Shown here: one piece after another, positions 43,868 through 53,700 of the stretch
Layout of the letters: the number at the start of each line of letters is the position of its first letter
Numbering within the stretch: position 1 is the first letter of the stretch
NCBI RefSeq assembly: GCF_003987185.1
Contig: NZ_PIPS01000001.1
Span: forward strand, 806,001-870,000
Reading direction: 5' to 3'
From: Idiomarina aquatica
GTDB lineage: Bacteria > Pseudomonadota > Gammaproteobacteria > Enterobacterales > Alteromonadaceae
Length of the DNA stretch: 64,000 bases
The notes under the pieces: model-generated
Databases searched by the model: none
What the model saw: only the letters and a program-made list of their open reading frames with translations
Told to the model about the DNA's origin: nothing
Program-made: the position numbers and the translations under genes

Positions 43868-44695
43868 TTAGCGGTACTGAGGCTCTTTATCACTAAAGAT
43901 AGTCAGCGAAGCGTGGTTGGCGAAGGGGCTTGAAATTGCGGCAGTTTCTACGCAAACAAAGTGTTTGTAGTCATCCGGATGGGTATCTTTTAAGCTGTGA
44001 CCGGTTTCCGTCCAGGGGGACCATAGCATAACGTCACTGTGGCCGGCCTGCACCAGCTTAATGGTGCGTTGATGTGCTTTATCGAGGATACGTACCGTTT
44101 GCCGAGCTTCGTTGCTGGCCGCAAAACGCTTTTCGGTGGGACCGGTGATCATAACCTGTTCGGGCTCTTGAACGCGCTGACGGTTGGCGAGGTTATCAAT
44201 GGACGGGCTGCCCAATCCCTCAATCAGGGTTTGTTCAATATCGCCAACGTTAAAATAGCTGTGAAAGGCACCAAAAGCCGGGGTTGGCGCCGCAGCAGTA
44301 AAAGCCTGCAAGGTCATCGACATCGTCAGGATTTCACCAATCAGATATTCGAGGGTGAGACAGAAGTCGTGAGGGTAATGAGGAGAGGACGTGTCAGCGC
44401 TGGTTAACTGATACACGAGACGGTGAGTGCCCGCTTCTAACTGCCGATTCGACACTAACCGCCAGTCAGCAATGCGAGCAAAACCATGGGATGGTGCCAA
44501 GTCACCCGAATCGCCTTTTAAAAACCACGGCCAGCAAAGCGGAATACCACCGCGGATGGGCTTGTCCAACGACATCAGGTTTTCGTCGGCGCACCAAAGT
44601 ACATCGGCTTGGCCCCGGGGCTGCCAGGATAAAATCTGACCGCGCTGATGGCATACTTTAAAGCGGCAATGGTCGTTTTGATAATCCGTTATCAT
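43868..44695 (-). CDS. D-hexose-6-phosphate mutarotase, YeaD-like
   Basis: 275 residues with GGAGG 5 nt before the ATG. This aldose-1-epimerase-fold family interconverts the anomers of glucose-6-phosphate in the cytoplasm. Family landmarks are the N-terminal GQILSWQPRGQADVLWCADE, then LDKPIRGGIPLCWPWF; FGAFHSYFNVGDI with the catalytic His; and VMLWSPW then VCVETAA near the end. It is slightly shorter than E. coli YeaD. It lies next to a sugar-phosphate locus with pgi, though a 280-bp gap and a plus-strand terminator lie between. Confidence 0.88.
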   Translation of the reverse strand: MITDYQNDHCRFKVCHQRGQILSWQPRGQADVLWCADENLMSLDKPIRGGIPLCWPWFLKGDSGDLAPSHGFARIADWRLVSNRQLEAGTHRLVYQLTSADTSSPHYPHDFCLTLEYLIGEILTMSMTLQAFTAAAPTPAFGAFHSYFNVGDIEQTLIEGLGSPSIDNLANRQRVQEPEQVMITGPTEKRFAASNEARQTVRILDKAHQRTIKLVQAGHSDVMLWSPWTETGHSLKDTHPDDYKHFVCVETAAISSPFANHASLTIFSDKEPQYR

Positions 44696-44849
44696 CGTGT
44701 CCTCCCGAATGATGCGTTAAATCGCCAGAGCTTCTGCACAGAGTAAACCGACGATAACGATCAATACCAGCAATAATCTACAAATCGATACAGCGAATGC
44801 TTACAGACAACTCACGTAGCGAGTGCTTTAATTAACAGGCTTTCGAGCA

Positions 44850-44970
44850 TAGACACTTAGCTTCCTTAATGTAGTAACGCCCAGGGGGCCTTGACGGCGG
44901 GAGAGACCGCAATTTCATTCCTTAAGTGAGTTGTAGCGCCCCACAAGTTCTGCTTGTGGGGCGTTTTTTT
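44850..44970 (+). ncRNA. Candidate small RNA ending at a strong plus-strand terminator
   Basis: The 280-bp gap between two minus-strand genes holds small stems GCCC-AGG-GGGC and GCGG-GAGAGA-CCGC followed by a perfect 11-bp terminator with seven T residues on the plus strand. No plus-strand gene precedes it. The 5' end is a guess and no convincing promoter was found. It may instead be a leftover terminator. Confidence 0.3.
44937..44970 (+). terminator. Strong intrinsic terminator facing the plus direction
   Basis: CGCCCCACAAG-TTCTG-CTTGTGGGGCG followed by TTTTTTT. On the minus strand there is no T-run after the stem, so it does not look like a normal terminator for pgi, although the stem could still act there. 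Confidence 0.8.
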
Positions 44971-44975
44971 ACTTA

Positions 44976-46451
44976 TTAGCCGCATAGCTCATTAAACTTC
45001 TTAATCATTCTAGACGTCGACTGATCAAATTCTTCAGACACATTACTATCTGTTAAAGCTTCCATTAACTTTACAGCAATCTTTTTTCCTTTCTCTACAC
45101 CAGGTTGGTCAAACGAATTCAATCCCCAATAAACTCCTTGAACAAATATTTTATGTTCATAAGCAGCGATTAACGCACCAAATTTTTCAGGCGATAGCTC
45201 ATCAATTACAATCAAATTGCTAGGATGACCACCGACATAATGCTCCCGTGACGACCGGCCATTTGGTGAGCCATTGAACATTAACTGTCTGTGAGCTAAA
45301 CAATTGGCGACCGCTAGCTGCTGCTGTTCCGCCAAATTTTTGGCTACATCGTCACTGAAGGCTATACCGTCTCGCCGAAACACCATAATAAAATCAGCTG
45401 CAAATTCATCATAACCCTGATGTAAATGCTGATAAAAAGCATGCTGTCCATTTGGACCAAAGCCGCCCCATACAATTGGACCCGTGGGAATATCGAGGGC
45501 GTTACCATCTGCGGTTACTTGTTTGCCATTACTCTCCATATCGAGCTGTTGCAGGTAGTCTGGTAACATTGCCAAACGCCCGTCGTATGGAAGAATAACC
45601 AGATTGTTAATTCCTAACTCGCTTCTATTGTAGATCCCGTACAAAGCCATAAGTAACGGTAGATTTTCAGTATCAGGAGCTTCTAAAAAGTGCTTATCCA
45701 TGGCTCTAGCACCCTCAAGCATCTTTTTGAATACACTCAAACCACACTTAAGCGCAATCGGTAAACCAATAGCTGACCACAGTGAAAAACGTCCACCGAC
45801 TCCCTCACCAAAGGTGACCTGGTGCGCAACAGGAATACCGTAGTCTGTCATCTTGGCCGCACTTGAAGATACTCCAATTACATGATGTGCCAGCCACTGA
45901 CTGTGAGACATCACAGAAGCGCACCAACTTTTTATCGTCTTGATATTCGCGAAGGTATCAATCGTGCTAAAAGATTTTGATGCCAAAATAAAAAGTGTCG
46001 TTTCGGGATCAATCACTTTAAATAAGCTATATAGCTGAGCTCCGTCCATAGAAGATACAAAGTGAACATCTATACTTTGACTATCATTACAAAACTCTGC
46101 GAGGGCCTCAGTAGCCAAACGAGGTCCCAAGTCGGAACCTCCTACTCCAACATTAACAACTGTTGAAATAGACTTTCCTGTTGCGCCCCGCCATGCTCCT
46201 CCTCGGACTCGTTTAACAATATCATCAAAGCGAGATGGTCTTTCTGCCGACCCAACAACGGAGTGTGAGCTTCTACAAAGCACATGTGTCACTCTACGTT
46301 GTTCACTCTTATTAATGAAATCGCCCTTCAAAAGCTTTTGCTTTGTATCAGCAAAGTCAAGCGGCAATTTGATTCTGTCGAGCAACTCACCCGAATCAAT
46401 GCGCTGATAAGAAGTATCTAAAGCAAGTCCTGCTCCAACGACCTCGGTCAT
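44976..46451 (-). CDS. pgi: Glucose-6-phosphate isomerase, short divergent form
   Basis: 491 residues against about 549 in E. coli; the N-terminus is some 50 residues shorter. Pgi interconverts glucose-6-phosphate and fructose-6-phosphate. Key sites are present: VVNVGVGGSDLGPRL, the phosphate loop ASKSFST, GGRFSLWSAIGLP, DMESNGK (catalytic Glu), GQHAFYQHLHQG (catalytic His) and FDQPGVEKGKKIA (catalytic Lys). The usual GTNGQH is GPNGQH here. It is the last gene of the large polysaccharide operon, 12 nt after the SIS-domain gene. It is probably a locus-specific copy supplying hexose phosphate for nucleotide sugars. Confidence 0.92.
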   Translation of the reverse strand: MTEVVGAGLALDTSYQRIDSGELLDRIKLPLDFADTKQKLLKGDFINKSEQRRVTHVLCRSSHSVVGSAERPSRFDDIVKRVRGGAWRGATGKSISTVVNVGVGGSDLGPRLATEALAEFCNDSQSIDVHFVSSMDGAQLYSLFKVIDPETTLFILASKSFSTIDTFANIKTIKSWCASVMSHSQWLAHHVIGVSSSAAKMTDYGIPVAHQVTFGEGVGGRFSLWSAIGLPIALKCGLSVFKKMLEGARAMDKHFLEAPDTENLPLLMALYGIYNRSELGINNLVILPYDGRLAMLPDYLQQLDMESNGKQVTADGNALDIPTGPIVWGGFGPNGQHAFYQHLHQGYDEFAADFIMVFRRDGIAFSDDVAKNLAEQQQLAVANCLAHRQLMFNGSPNGRSSREHYVGGHPSNLIVIDELSPEKFGALIAAYEHKIFVQGVYWGLNSFDQPGVEKGKKIAVKLMEALTDSNVSEEFDQSTSRMIKKFNELCG

Positions 46452-46463
46452 TTCTAATTCCCT

Positions 46464-47783
46464 TTAGTTTAATTGCTTACCTTGTAGTTTTGCCCACTCC
46501 AATACAACAAGACGAATAGCCGTCTCATATAAAAACACTTCATTAATGGCCGCGTGACTGGGCAAGTTTATAAAATCAACATTACTGTTTTGTGACCCAA
46601 TGATATTGGATGACGTAGATATCACTATTACAGGCAGGCTCCTCCCTGTAATTTTATTAACCGCATCTAGTATGTAGTCGAGTTCACTTGATTTTGGGTT
46701 GAGCATTAAAATGGGCTTGGTTTCATCAACAATGGCAAGCTGACCATGTTTAAACTCACCCGTAACGACAGCATCAGCCCTTAACCGACAATTTTTTCGC
46801 AAGTATGCAGCAGCTTGCCTAGCCAACGCATAATGAACGCCCTGCCCCAAAACAAATAGGCTTTTGTAATTTCGCAAGCGCTCCACAACACCGTTTAAAC
46901 AATCGCGCTCATTTAACAAGTTATCGATTTCATGAGGTAAGTTTTTCAGCGCTTGTTTATGTTTTCTTCTATCATCACTGCTGGCTTCTAAAGCTAAATT
47001 AAGAAGGTTCAGCATCAGCTCAGCACTGGTCTCAAATCTGAGGTTTCCTAACTCGATATTTGTTAAGCCGTTTACACTTGCAATCTCTTCCAGTTCTTGA
47101 ACATTTTCATCAACAGTAGCCAAACGCACGACCAGCGATCCAGAGGGTAAGAATGGTTGGCGCCCCCAAAACTCAGAAGTCATGTCTGCGATACAAACAA
47201 CACGAAGTGCATACTCAAGCCACTCTTTTGCCATAAGAGCAACATTATAACTTTCGCCTGAGCCTATTAAGTAAACAAATTTAGCATTCCTCAATTTATC
47301 AAGGAGTTCAATATTCAGTGAGTTTTCCTGAGCGTTCACCAGCTGAGTGGGCATCAAATAAGTATCAGCTTCAAAGAATGAGCGATACTCTGGCAATAGA
47401 CACCGTTTTTTTATATCGGGCGATAAAGTCTCCCGAACCGCAGTAACAGCCTCGCCTTCAGCATCATAGATGCAGATTCCTTTATTGGATACCTGCAAGG
47501 TATTTCCAGCATCGACGGTAATAAATTCGCCAACTAAAGGCTTTAATACATCTCGCGAGTTGGATAAAAAATATTCACCAAAGCCAACCCCAACAAATAA
47601 GTCGTTGCCGAGTTCAAGTGTTAACGTTTCATTTTTCCAAACGACAACTGGCTTTTTATTCGTCCAGCCTAAACCAACATGAGGCGCAATTTCTTGCGCC
47701 TCATGTCTAGCTGGTAACGTTGCCTTAAGCAATGTTTCCCAGTTGCGTTCAGAGAATGTAATTAAAAACAAATTGTCTTCCAT
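46464..47783 (-). CDS. GlmS-like double-SIS protein lacking glutaminase nucleophile and isomerase residues
   Basis: 439 residues. Residues 45-120 match the end of the GlmS glutaminase domain (LFVGVGFGEYFLSNSRDVLK), but the first ~150 residues of that domain, including the N-terminal Cys, are absent. SIS1 starts at 170 (YLIGSGESYNVALMAKEWLE) and SIS2 at 308 (SLFVLGQGVHYALARQAAAY). Against E. coli GlmS: SQSGET of the SIS1 phosphate loop is ATVDEN; Glu481, Lys485 and Glu488 become Gln323, Tyr327 and Lys330; His504 is kept as His346 in GEFKHG; and the C-tail with Lys603 is missing. Canonical glucosamine-6-phosphate synthesis is therefore unlikely. It sits between rmlA and pgi. It could be a sugar-phosphate sensor, a pseudoenzyme or a new isomerase. 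Confidence 0.82.
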   Translation of the reverse strand: MEDNLFLITFSERNWETLLKATLPARHEAQEIAPHVGLGWTNKKPVVVWKNETLTLELGNDLFVGVGFGEYFLSNSRDVLKPLVGEFITVDAGNTLQVSNKGICIYDAEGEAVTAVRETLSPDIKKRCLLPEYRSFFEADTYLMPTQLVNAQENSLNIELLDKLRNAKFVYLIGSGESYNVALMAKEWLEYALRVVCIADMTSEFWGRQPFLPSGSLVVRLATVDENVQELEEIASVNGLTNIELGNLRFETSAELMLNLLNLALEASSDDRRKHKQALKNLPHEIDNLLNERDCLNGVVERLRNYKSLFVLGQGVHYALARQAAAYLRKNCRLRADAVVTGEFKHGQLAIVDETKPILMLNPKSSELDYILDAVNKITGRSLPVIVISTSSNIIGSQNSNVDFINLPSHAAINEVFLYETAIRLVVLEWAKLQGKQLN

Positions 47784-47821
47784 AACCTTCTCTTAAACTA
47801 AGTAGGTACCATCAGGGTATC

Positions 47822-48691
47822 TTACTTTAACAACGACAATAGGTATTTCCCATAATGAGTTTTTTTAAGTTTGTTGCCATGCTTTTTCAATTGCTGATCT
47901 GAAATCCAGCCATTTTTCCAGCTAATTTCTTCAAGACAAGCCACTTTTAAACCTTGTCGGTGTTCAATTGTTTGCACATAAGAGCTTGCCTCTAATAGCG
48001 AGTCATGTGTACCTGTATCTAGCCACGCAAACCCACGCCCAAGCCGTTCCACGTTAAGACTTCCGCGTTCCAGGTAGGCATTGTTAACACTGGTTATTTC
48101 TAGCTCTCCTCTATCTGAAGGCTCTACAGTTTTTGCTATTTCTACAACATCATTGTCATAAAAATATAATCCTGTAACCGCATAGTTAGATTTTGGTTTA
48201 GCTGGCTTTTCTTCGATAGAAACTGCTTTGAAGTTTTCATCAAACTCGACCACACCAAAACGTTCGGGGTCATTAACCATATAACCAAAAACAGTCGCCC
48301 CGGTTTCTCGCGATGCAGCTCGTTTTAACTGTTCGGAGAAGTGCTGACCATGGAAAATATTATCACCGAGAACGAGACAAACTGGGGAGTCACCAATAAA
48401 TTCCTCACCAATAATAAATGCCTGAGCTAGACCATCTGGCGATGGTTGCACAGCGTACTCGAATTTAAGACCGAACTCTTCTCCATCACCTAATAACTTT
48501 TCGTACTGCGGCAAATCCTCTGGTGTTGAAATAATTAGGATTTCTTTAATACCAGCCAACATCAATACCGATATTGGATAATAAATCATCGGCTTATCAT
48601 AAATGGGAAGCAACTGCTTAGAAACGCCCCGAGTGATCGGGTGTAATCGAGTACCGGAACCGCCGGCTAATATAATTCCCTTGTATTCCAT
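47822..48691 (-). CDS. rmlA: Glucose-1-phosphate thymidylyltransferase, copy 2
   Basis: 289 residues, the same length as copy 1 at 15022-15891 and very similar throughout. [28 protein letters not shown] and [20 protein letters not shown] are intact. It makes dTDP-glucose. It follows rmlD copy 2 with an 18-nt gap. The codon use looks more AT-rich than in copy 1. Confidence 0.96.
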   Translation of the reverse strand: MEYKGIILAGGSGTRLHPITRGVSKQLLPIYDKPMIYYPISVLMLAGIKEILIISTPEDLPQYEKLLGDGEEFGLKFEYAVQPSPDGLAQAFIIGEEFIGDSPVCLVLGDNIFHGQHFSEQLKRAASRETGATVFGYMVNDPERFGVVEFDENFKAVSIEEKPAKPKSNYAVTGLYFYDNDVVEIAKTVEPSDRGELEITSVNNAYLERGSLNVERLGRGFAWLDTGTHDSLLEASSYVQTIEHRQGLKVACLEEISWKNGWISDQQLKKHGNKLKKTHYGKYLLSLLK

Positions 48692-48709
48692 AACAGGAGA
48701 TCCTTATAG

Positions 48710-49600
48710 TTAATTTTCTAAATATTCTTTTAATGTCAACGCTAGCTCGCTTTCCCAAGACGGTAAGATAATACCCAAAGCTCTCTCAAGTTTGGTGACA
48801 TTCAATCTCGAATTAAGCGGTCGGGACGCCGGTGTCGGGTAATTGCTAGTCGTGATACCGCTAACATCATTTGGTGTAAGAGCCAGTTTTTCGTCTGCCT
48901 CTAAAGCCTGTGAAAATATTTGCTGAGCAAATTCTTTCCATGAAGTCGAACCATTAGGCACGGCATGGTAGACTCCAGATTCTGGGCGTTTAAGCAATAT
49001 TAACAACACAATGCTTGCTAACAACCTAGCGGAGGTTGGCGCACCGATCTGATCATCAACCACCGTCAACGCCGGCTTATCTCTCGCTAAACGTAACATC
49101 GTTTTCATGAAGTTATTACCTCGAGCACTATAAACCCAGCTGGTTCTAAGAATATAGTGATCGACAACGCCATCTAAAGCATTCATTACGGCTTGATCAC
49201 CCGCAAGTTTTGCACACCCATAAGCATTAGTGGGATTAGTGTTCGATGTTTCGCTCCAGGCCGTTACTCCATCCCCCGGATAAACATAATCAGTAGAAAA
49301 GTGCACCAGCGGAATACGGTGTATTGCAGCGTAGTCGGCAAGCAACTTTGGTAGTTCCGCGTTTAATTGCCAATTTGCTTCAGCTTCACTTTCCGCTTTA
49401 TCTACTGCCGTATAAGCAGCCGGGTTAACGATAACTTCTGGAGTCTCATTTTCCAGAAAAGCACGAACTGCTTTAGCGTCATTTAAATCAAGCTCTGCTC
49501 GGGTTGGAGCAACAACTTCGCCGAGTACATTTAAGGCTCTGGCCACCTCAAATCCGACTTGCCCTGTACCCCCTGTCACTAAGATTTTTGACCGTTGCAT
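48710..49600 (-). CDS. rmlD: dTDP-4-dehydrorhamnose reductase, copy 2
   Basis: 296 residues from MQRSKILVTGGTGQVGFEVA at 49600. The frame extends to 49630, but that would overlap the rmlB stop, and the internal ATG right after it is the better start. [35 protein letters not shown] and RPLNSRLN are intact. It is the final reductase to dTDP-L-rhamnose. The 3,5-epimerase gene is not in this set and must be supplied by the rmlC at 14463-15005 or another copy. Confidence 0.95.
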   Translation of the reverse strand: MQRSKILVTGGTGQVGFEVARALNVLGEVVAPTRAELDLNDAKAVRAFLENETPEVIVNPAAYTAVDKAESEAEANWQLNAELPKLLADYAAIHRIPLVHFSTDYVYPGDGVTAWSETSNTNPTNAYGCAKLAGDQAVMNALDGVVDHYILRTSWVYSARGNNFMKTMLRLARDKPALTVVDDQIGAPTSARLLASIVLLILLKRPESGVYHAVPNGSTSWKEFAQQIFSQALEADEKLALTPNDVSGITTSNYPTPASRPLNSRLNVTKLERALGIILPSWESELALTLKEYLEN

Positions 49601-49601
49601 A

Positions 49602-50657
49602 TTACACATTACCCTGGCGATAGGTGCCATCTAATACCCGTTGCCACCACTTTTTGTTGTTTAAATACCATTCAACGGTTTTGCGTAATCCAGTTTCGAA
49701 ACTTTCCTCAGGTTTCCAGCCGAGCTCACGCTCAATTTTGCTCGCATCGATTGCATATCGTACATCGTGCCCTGGACGATCTTTTACATAAGTAATTAAA
49801 TCAGAGTATGCAGAAACACCATTTGGTTTCTGTGGTGCTAGTTCTTCTAGTAGCTTACAAAGCGTTTGTACCACTTCTATATTCTGCTTCTCGTTATGCC
49901 CACCAATATTGTATGTTTCACCAACCTCTCCATCCTGAGCAACTAAAACAAGTGCACGAGCATGGTCTTCAACAAACAACCAGTCACGAATTTGCTTCCC
50001 GTCACCATAAACCGGCAGGGCTTCTCCGCTCAACGCCTTTAAGATCATTAATGGGATCAGCTTTTCTGGGAAGTGGTAAGGTCCGTAGTTGTTAGAGCAG
50101 TTGGTTACCAAGGTAGGCAATCCAAAAGTGCGCTGCCAAGCCCTAACTAAATGATCTGAGCTTGCTTTGCTAGCGGAATATGGCGAACTAGGAGCATAAG
50201 GCGTCGTTTCGGTAAATAGGTCGTCAGTACCATGCAAATCACCATAAACTTCATCGGTCGAGATATGGTGAAAGCGAAAACCCTTGGCTTTTTCGTCCGG
50301 CAAACCTTTCCAATACTGCCTTGCACATTCCAATAGATTATAGGTACCTACGATATTAGTTTGGATAAATTCGGCAGGCCCGTCTATTGAACGATCAACA
50401 TGACTTTCAGCCGCTAAGTGCATAACAACATCGGGCTGAAACTCTTCAAACACTTGGCTCATTGCATCCGCATCGCCGATATCAGCCTGCACAAAGTGAT
50501 AGCGTTCGTTATTATCAACTTCGTGTAGTGACTCCAAGTTGCCGGCATAAGTTAATTTATCAACATTAACAACTTTGTGTTGTGTATTGTTAATCAATTC
50601 ACGTACTACCGCCGAGCCAATAAACCCGGCTCCTCCTGTAACAATAAAAGTCAGCAT
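49602..50657 (-). CDS. rmlB: dTDP-glucose 4,6-dehydratase, copy 2
   Basis: 351 residues. [43 protein letters not shown] and [15 protein letters not shown] are the same as in copy 1. It has a slightly longer C-terminus ([11 protein letters not shown]). It is upstream of rmlD and rmlA copy 2 in the same order as the first set. A 62-bp AT-rich gap separates it from the RgpF/GT2 gene. Confidence 0.96.
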   Translation of the reverse strand: MLTFIVTGGAGFIGSAVVRELINNTQHKVVNVDKLTYAGNLESLHEVDNNERYHFVQADIGDADAMSQVFEEFQPDVVMHLAAESHVDRSIDGPAEFIQTNIVGTYNLLECARQYWKGLPDEKAKGFRFHHISTDEVYGDLHGTDDLFTETTPYAPSSPYSASKASSDHLVRAWQRTFGLPTLVTNCSNNYGPYHFPEKLIPLMILKALSGEALPVYGDGKQIRDWLFVEDHARALVLVAQDGEVGETYNIGGHNEKQNIEVVQTLCKLLEELAPQKPNGVSAYSDLITYVKDRPGHDVRYAIDASKIERELGWKPEESFETGLRKTVEWYLNNKKWWQRVLDGTYRQGNV

Positions 50658-50719
50658 ACTCTTTCCTTGAAAATTATTTTTACTGCAATCAAAAGTTAGA
50701 ATTTAGTTTTCGAATATTT

Positions 50720-53700
50720 TTATCGAATAATGTCACTAAAAAAATTACGCCAATGCAATTGTTGGGCGCGAGGGTGTTCAATTTTTGCGATGAATTGCTT
50801 TAACAAAGATGCCTGCACTCCGGCACAATAGTCTTCTTCCACCACACAATCGTCTCCGTTTGCCAACAGCAGTTTTGGTGTTAGTCTGGAGAGCACTTCA
50901 GTCAATTTTTTTTCCGTATCCACTATCGTTGTTATTCGTTTACGGGCCGTTATCGACAAACATTCAGAAACCTCTTTATTGATAATAATCGGAATGCCCA
51001 AAATATAGGCGTCATTAATTAATAAAGTAAGGTCATCAGCTCGTTCAATAGCTACGGTACTATCCAAACAAATAAAGGCGTCACTAGCAAAAAGCTGGAT
51101 TGGAACTCCTTTCGATGCTGATACGTCAACGTCAAATACTTTATGGGAGTTAATGACATACTTTCCAAAAGCTGCCAACGATACACCATTTATCTTTATG
51201 CCCAGGTTACCCCTTGCACTCTCTCGAATGTCATTCAAAAACCGGTAACGTTGAGATGTACGAATCAGAGGTAACTCAATAATGGCATCGGCCTGGGCTG
51301 CAAGAAGCGCCTCGGAAATAGATGACCGCTGTAACTCAACCAGTTGTCCGGAACAGACTACAGGCACCGGTTGGCCATCATCTACTGAGATGTCCACAAG
51401 AGCTTGAACCAAACCTTCATTTGGCACCAGAATGACTTTTGCTCCCCATACCAATTGATACCCCACAGCCAATATCAATTGATGATATAAAATAGTGATG
51501 TCGCTTGCTGACCGCACTAATAGCACATCCAGCGGCTTCGTAACCAAACTATCAAACAGGGCATCCAGCGAGCTTACTGTGCAATTACTTAGATCTTCGC
51601 AGTCTATTAGCTGGAACTCAGCAGAGCTTTGTAAAATGTCGCTTGCTGAAAGTCTAAAAGCATTACTGGCTGATACCACTCCAACACGGCGAGTGCTCGC
51701 GTTTCGACTACGCAGCCAGTAACGTTTTGTCTGCTCAAAGCTATGGATGAGGGTTCTAAACTCGTTACCCAACGTTTTCGCAACGTGCCAATACCCTTGC
51801 ATCGCTTCGACATAGTGACCGGCTCGTAATAACTTGTTGGTACTGGCCAGCGTAGTCAATTCAGTTAATTCAGGAAAGTGGCGCACCTTCTCAAGCCTAG
51901 GCCTGTATACCTGAATTTCTCTCGCCCGGTCGAGTTTGTCGACTTTCCAATCCAACACGGCAAAACCGTCTGCTTCATAATGCCGTAAATCGTCGGCGAC
52001 AATATGGTTATTCCACCGCTGCACATAAACCCATCGGTTTTGCTCTATATTGAGGCGCCGTCCCTCGGACTTTGACTCATGATGAACAACAACACTATCA
52101 GGAACATAAGCGGCTTGTTTTCCCGTTATTGCACTCAACCTCAGACAAAGGTCCACATCTTCCTGACCATTGATAAAAATTGGGTCGAAACCTTTAACTA
52201 AAGCAAACTCTTCACTGTTGAAGGCAACACACGCTGCAGTAACTGCTTTAAACGTACGGGGCTTCTCAGCATGGCACTCACTTGGCGACATCTTCGCGTA
52301 TATGGGATATCCCAACGGACTTTTGTGTGAAAACACCACTCCCATACATTGTATATCACCATCGGGATAAACCAGCTGTGGTTGGGCAGCAAATACGTCG
52401 CCAACCGTTAAACGTTCAATTAATCTATCAAGCCACCCATTAGTAAGTTCCGTATCATTATTTAAAAACACCACATACTGGCCTCGCGAAGCAACAAAAC
52501 CAATGTTGCAACCCAGCGCAAAATTAAGATTTCGCTTATTTCGAAGGATTTTTAAATTTTTATGCTTCCCTGCCATTTTAGCCAGTACAACACGAGTAGC
52601 CACGTCACTCCCGTTATCAACACAGATAACCTCAAATTCGGTCGCATTATCAACACTAAATAAGGAGGTTAAGCACTGGAGCGTAAGGTTGGGCTGATTA
52701 AAGACGGGAATAACTATTGAAACTAAGCCTGATTGTTTTTTTCGCTTCTGCCAGTTGGACCAATCAACATGCTTTTGATTATATTTTGCCAATTGCCAAG
52801 CAACGCTGTAACTCAGTTGCTCACTATACTGGCCAATCGTTAGATAATAAGTAATCGAGTCTATTGCACCAGTAATTGCCCCTTCAGTAGGGTAAGCCTC
52901 GACATCTAATAGCTGGGCTTCATTAAATAATCTGTGGTTTTGCTCAAGATGAAGCAGGCTTTCTGCTAACTCACGAGTATATGCTTGATTAATACCTTGC
53001 CCAATGCCGACTCTCTGCACGACAAACGCTCTGTCAGCAAGGCTTTGTGAACCTTTATGTAACAAAGCAACTTCAGGCGCGTGAGTGCTTGTTACGGCTT
53101 CATTTTCCAGCGGGCTACAATTTGATACTGCCACGAGCGCAAAGAGCCGCTCTAACGCGTGAACCCACTGGCCATCCGCTGAGTAATTAGATTCAAATTT
53201 ATGTTCATTTTTCTGGCACCAGCTTACTAATGAAGACAATGTTGTTGGTTTGGCACTAAACATCGTTCCGGCAAAAAAGCCCCAGTCCCTATCAGGCAAG
53301 TTCAGCAAGTCAACTGCATCAGTTATCTCACGTATCGTTTCACCATTTTTAAAAGCCAGCCGCTTAGCTGATAAAAAAAAAGGCGCTAGCCCGGCTATGC
53401 GAACGGCAGAGTCTCGCTTTAGTACCTCATTGACCGCTTGAATATAGTCATCCGATAACATATCGCCCAGTAACTGATTCCCCCAAATAGCGCTGAGTTC
53501 ATCTGCTCCCCGCTTGATGTGTAACTTAGTAACTATTTCGTAAGAATGCTCAATAAGTTCTGGCAATAGCTTTAAGAACGGCAGTATGTCCATTCCCCGG
53601 TTTTCAAAGACTCGTACATGGGCGGATAAACCCAAGTTTTCGATCACGGACACGATGCTATCGTTAGACTCTGGCGGGCAGGTTATCCATAGGTCAACAT

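Noticed and set aside
44850-44970. 6S RNA or SRP RNA in the gap before pgi
   Set aside because: The sequence has none of the conserved SRP loop bases and no long 6S-type central bubble.
46464-47783. Calling the SIS protein glmS
   Set aside because: The glutaminase Cys and nearly all isomerase residues are missing, so the family name would mislead.
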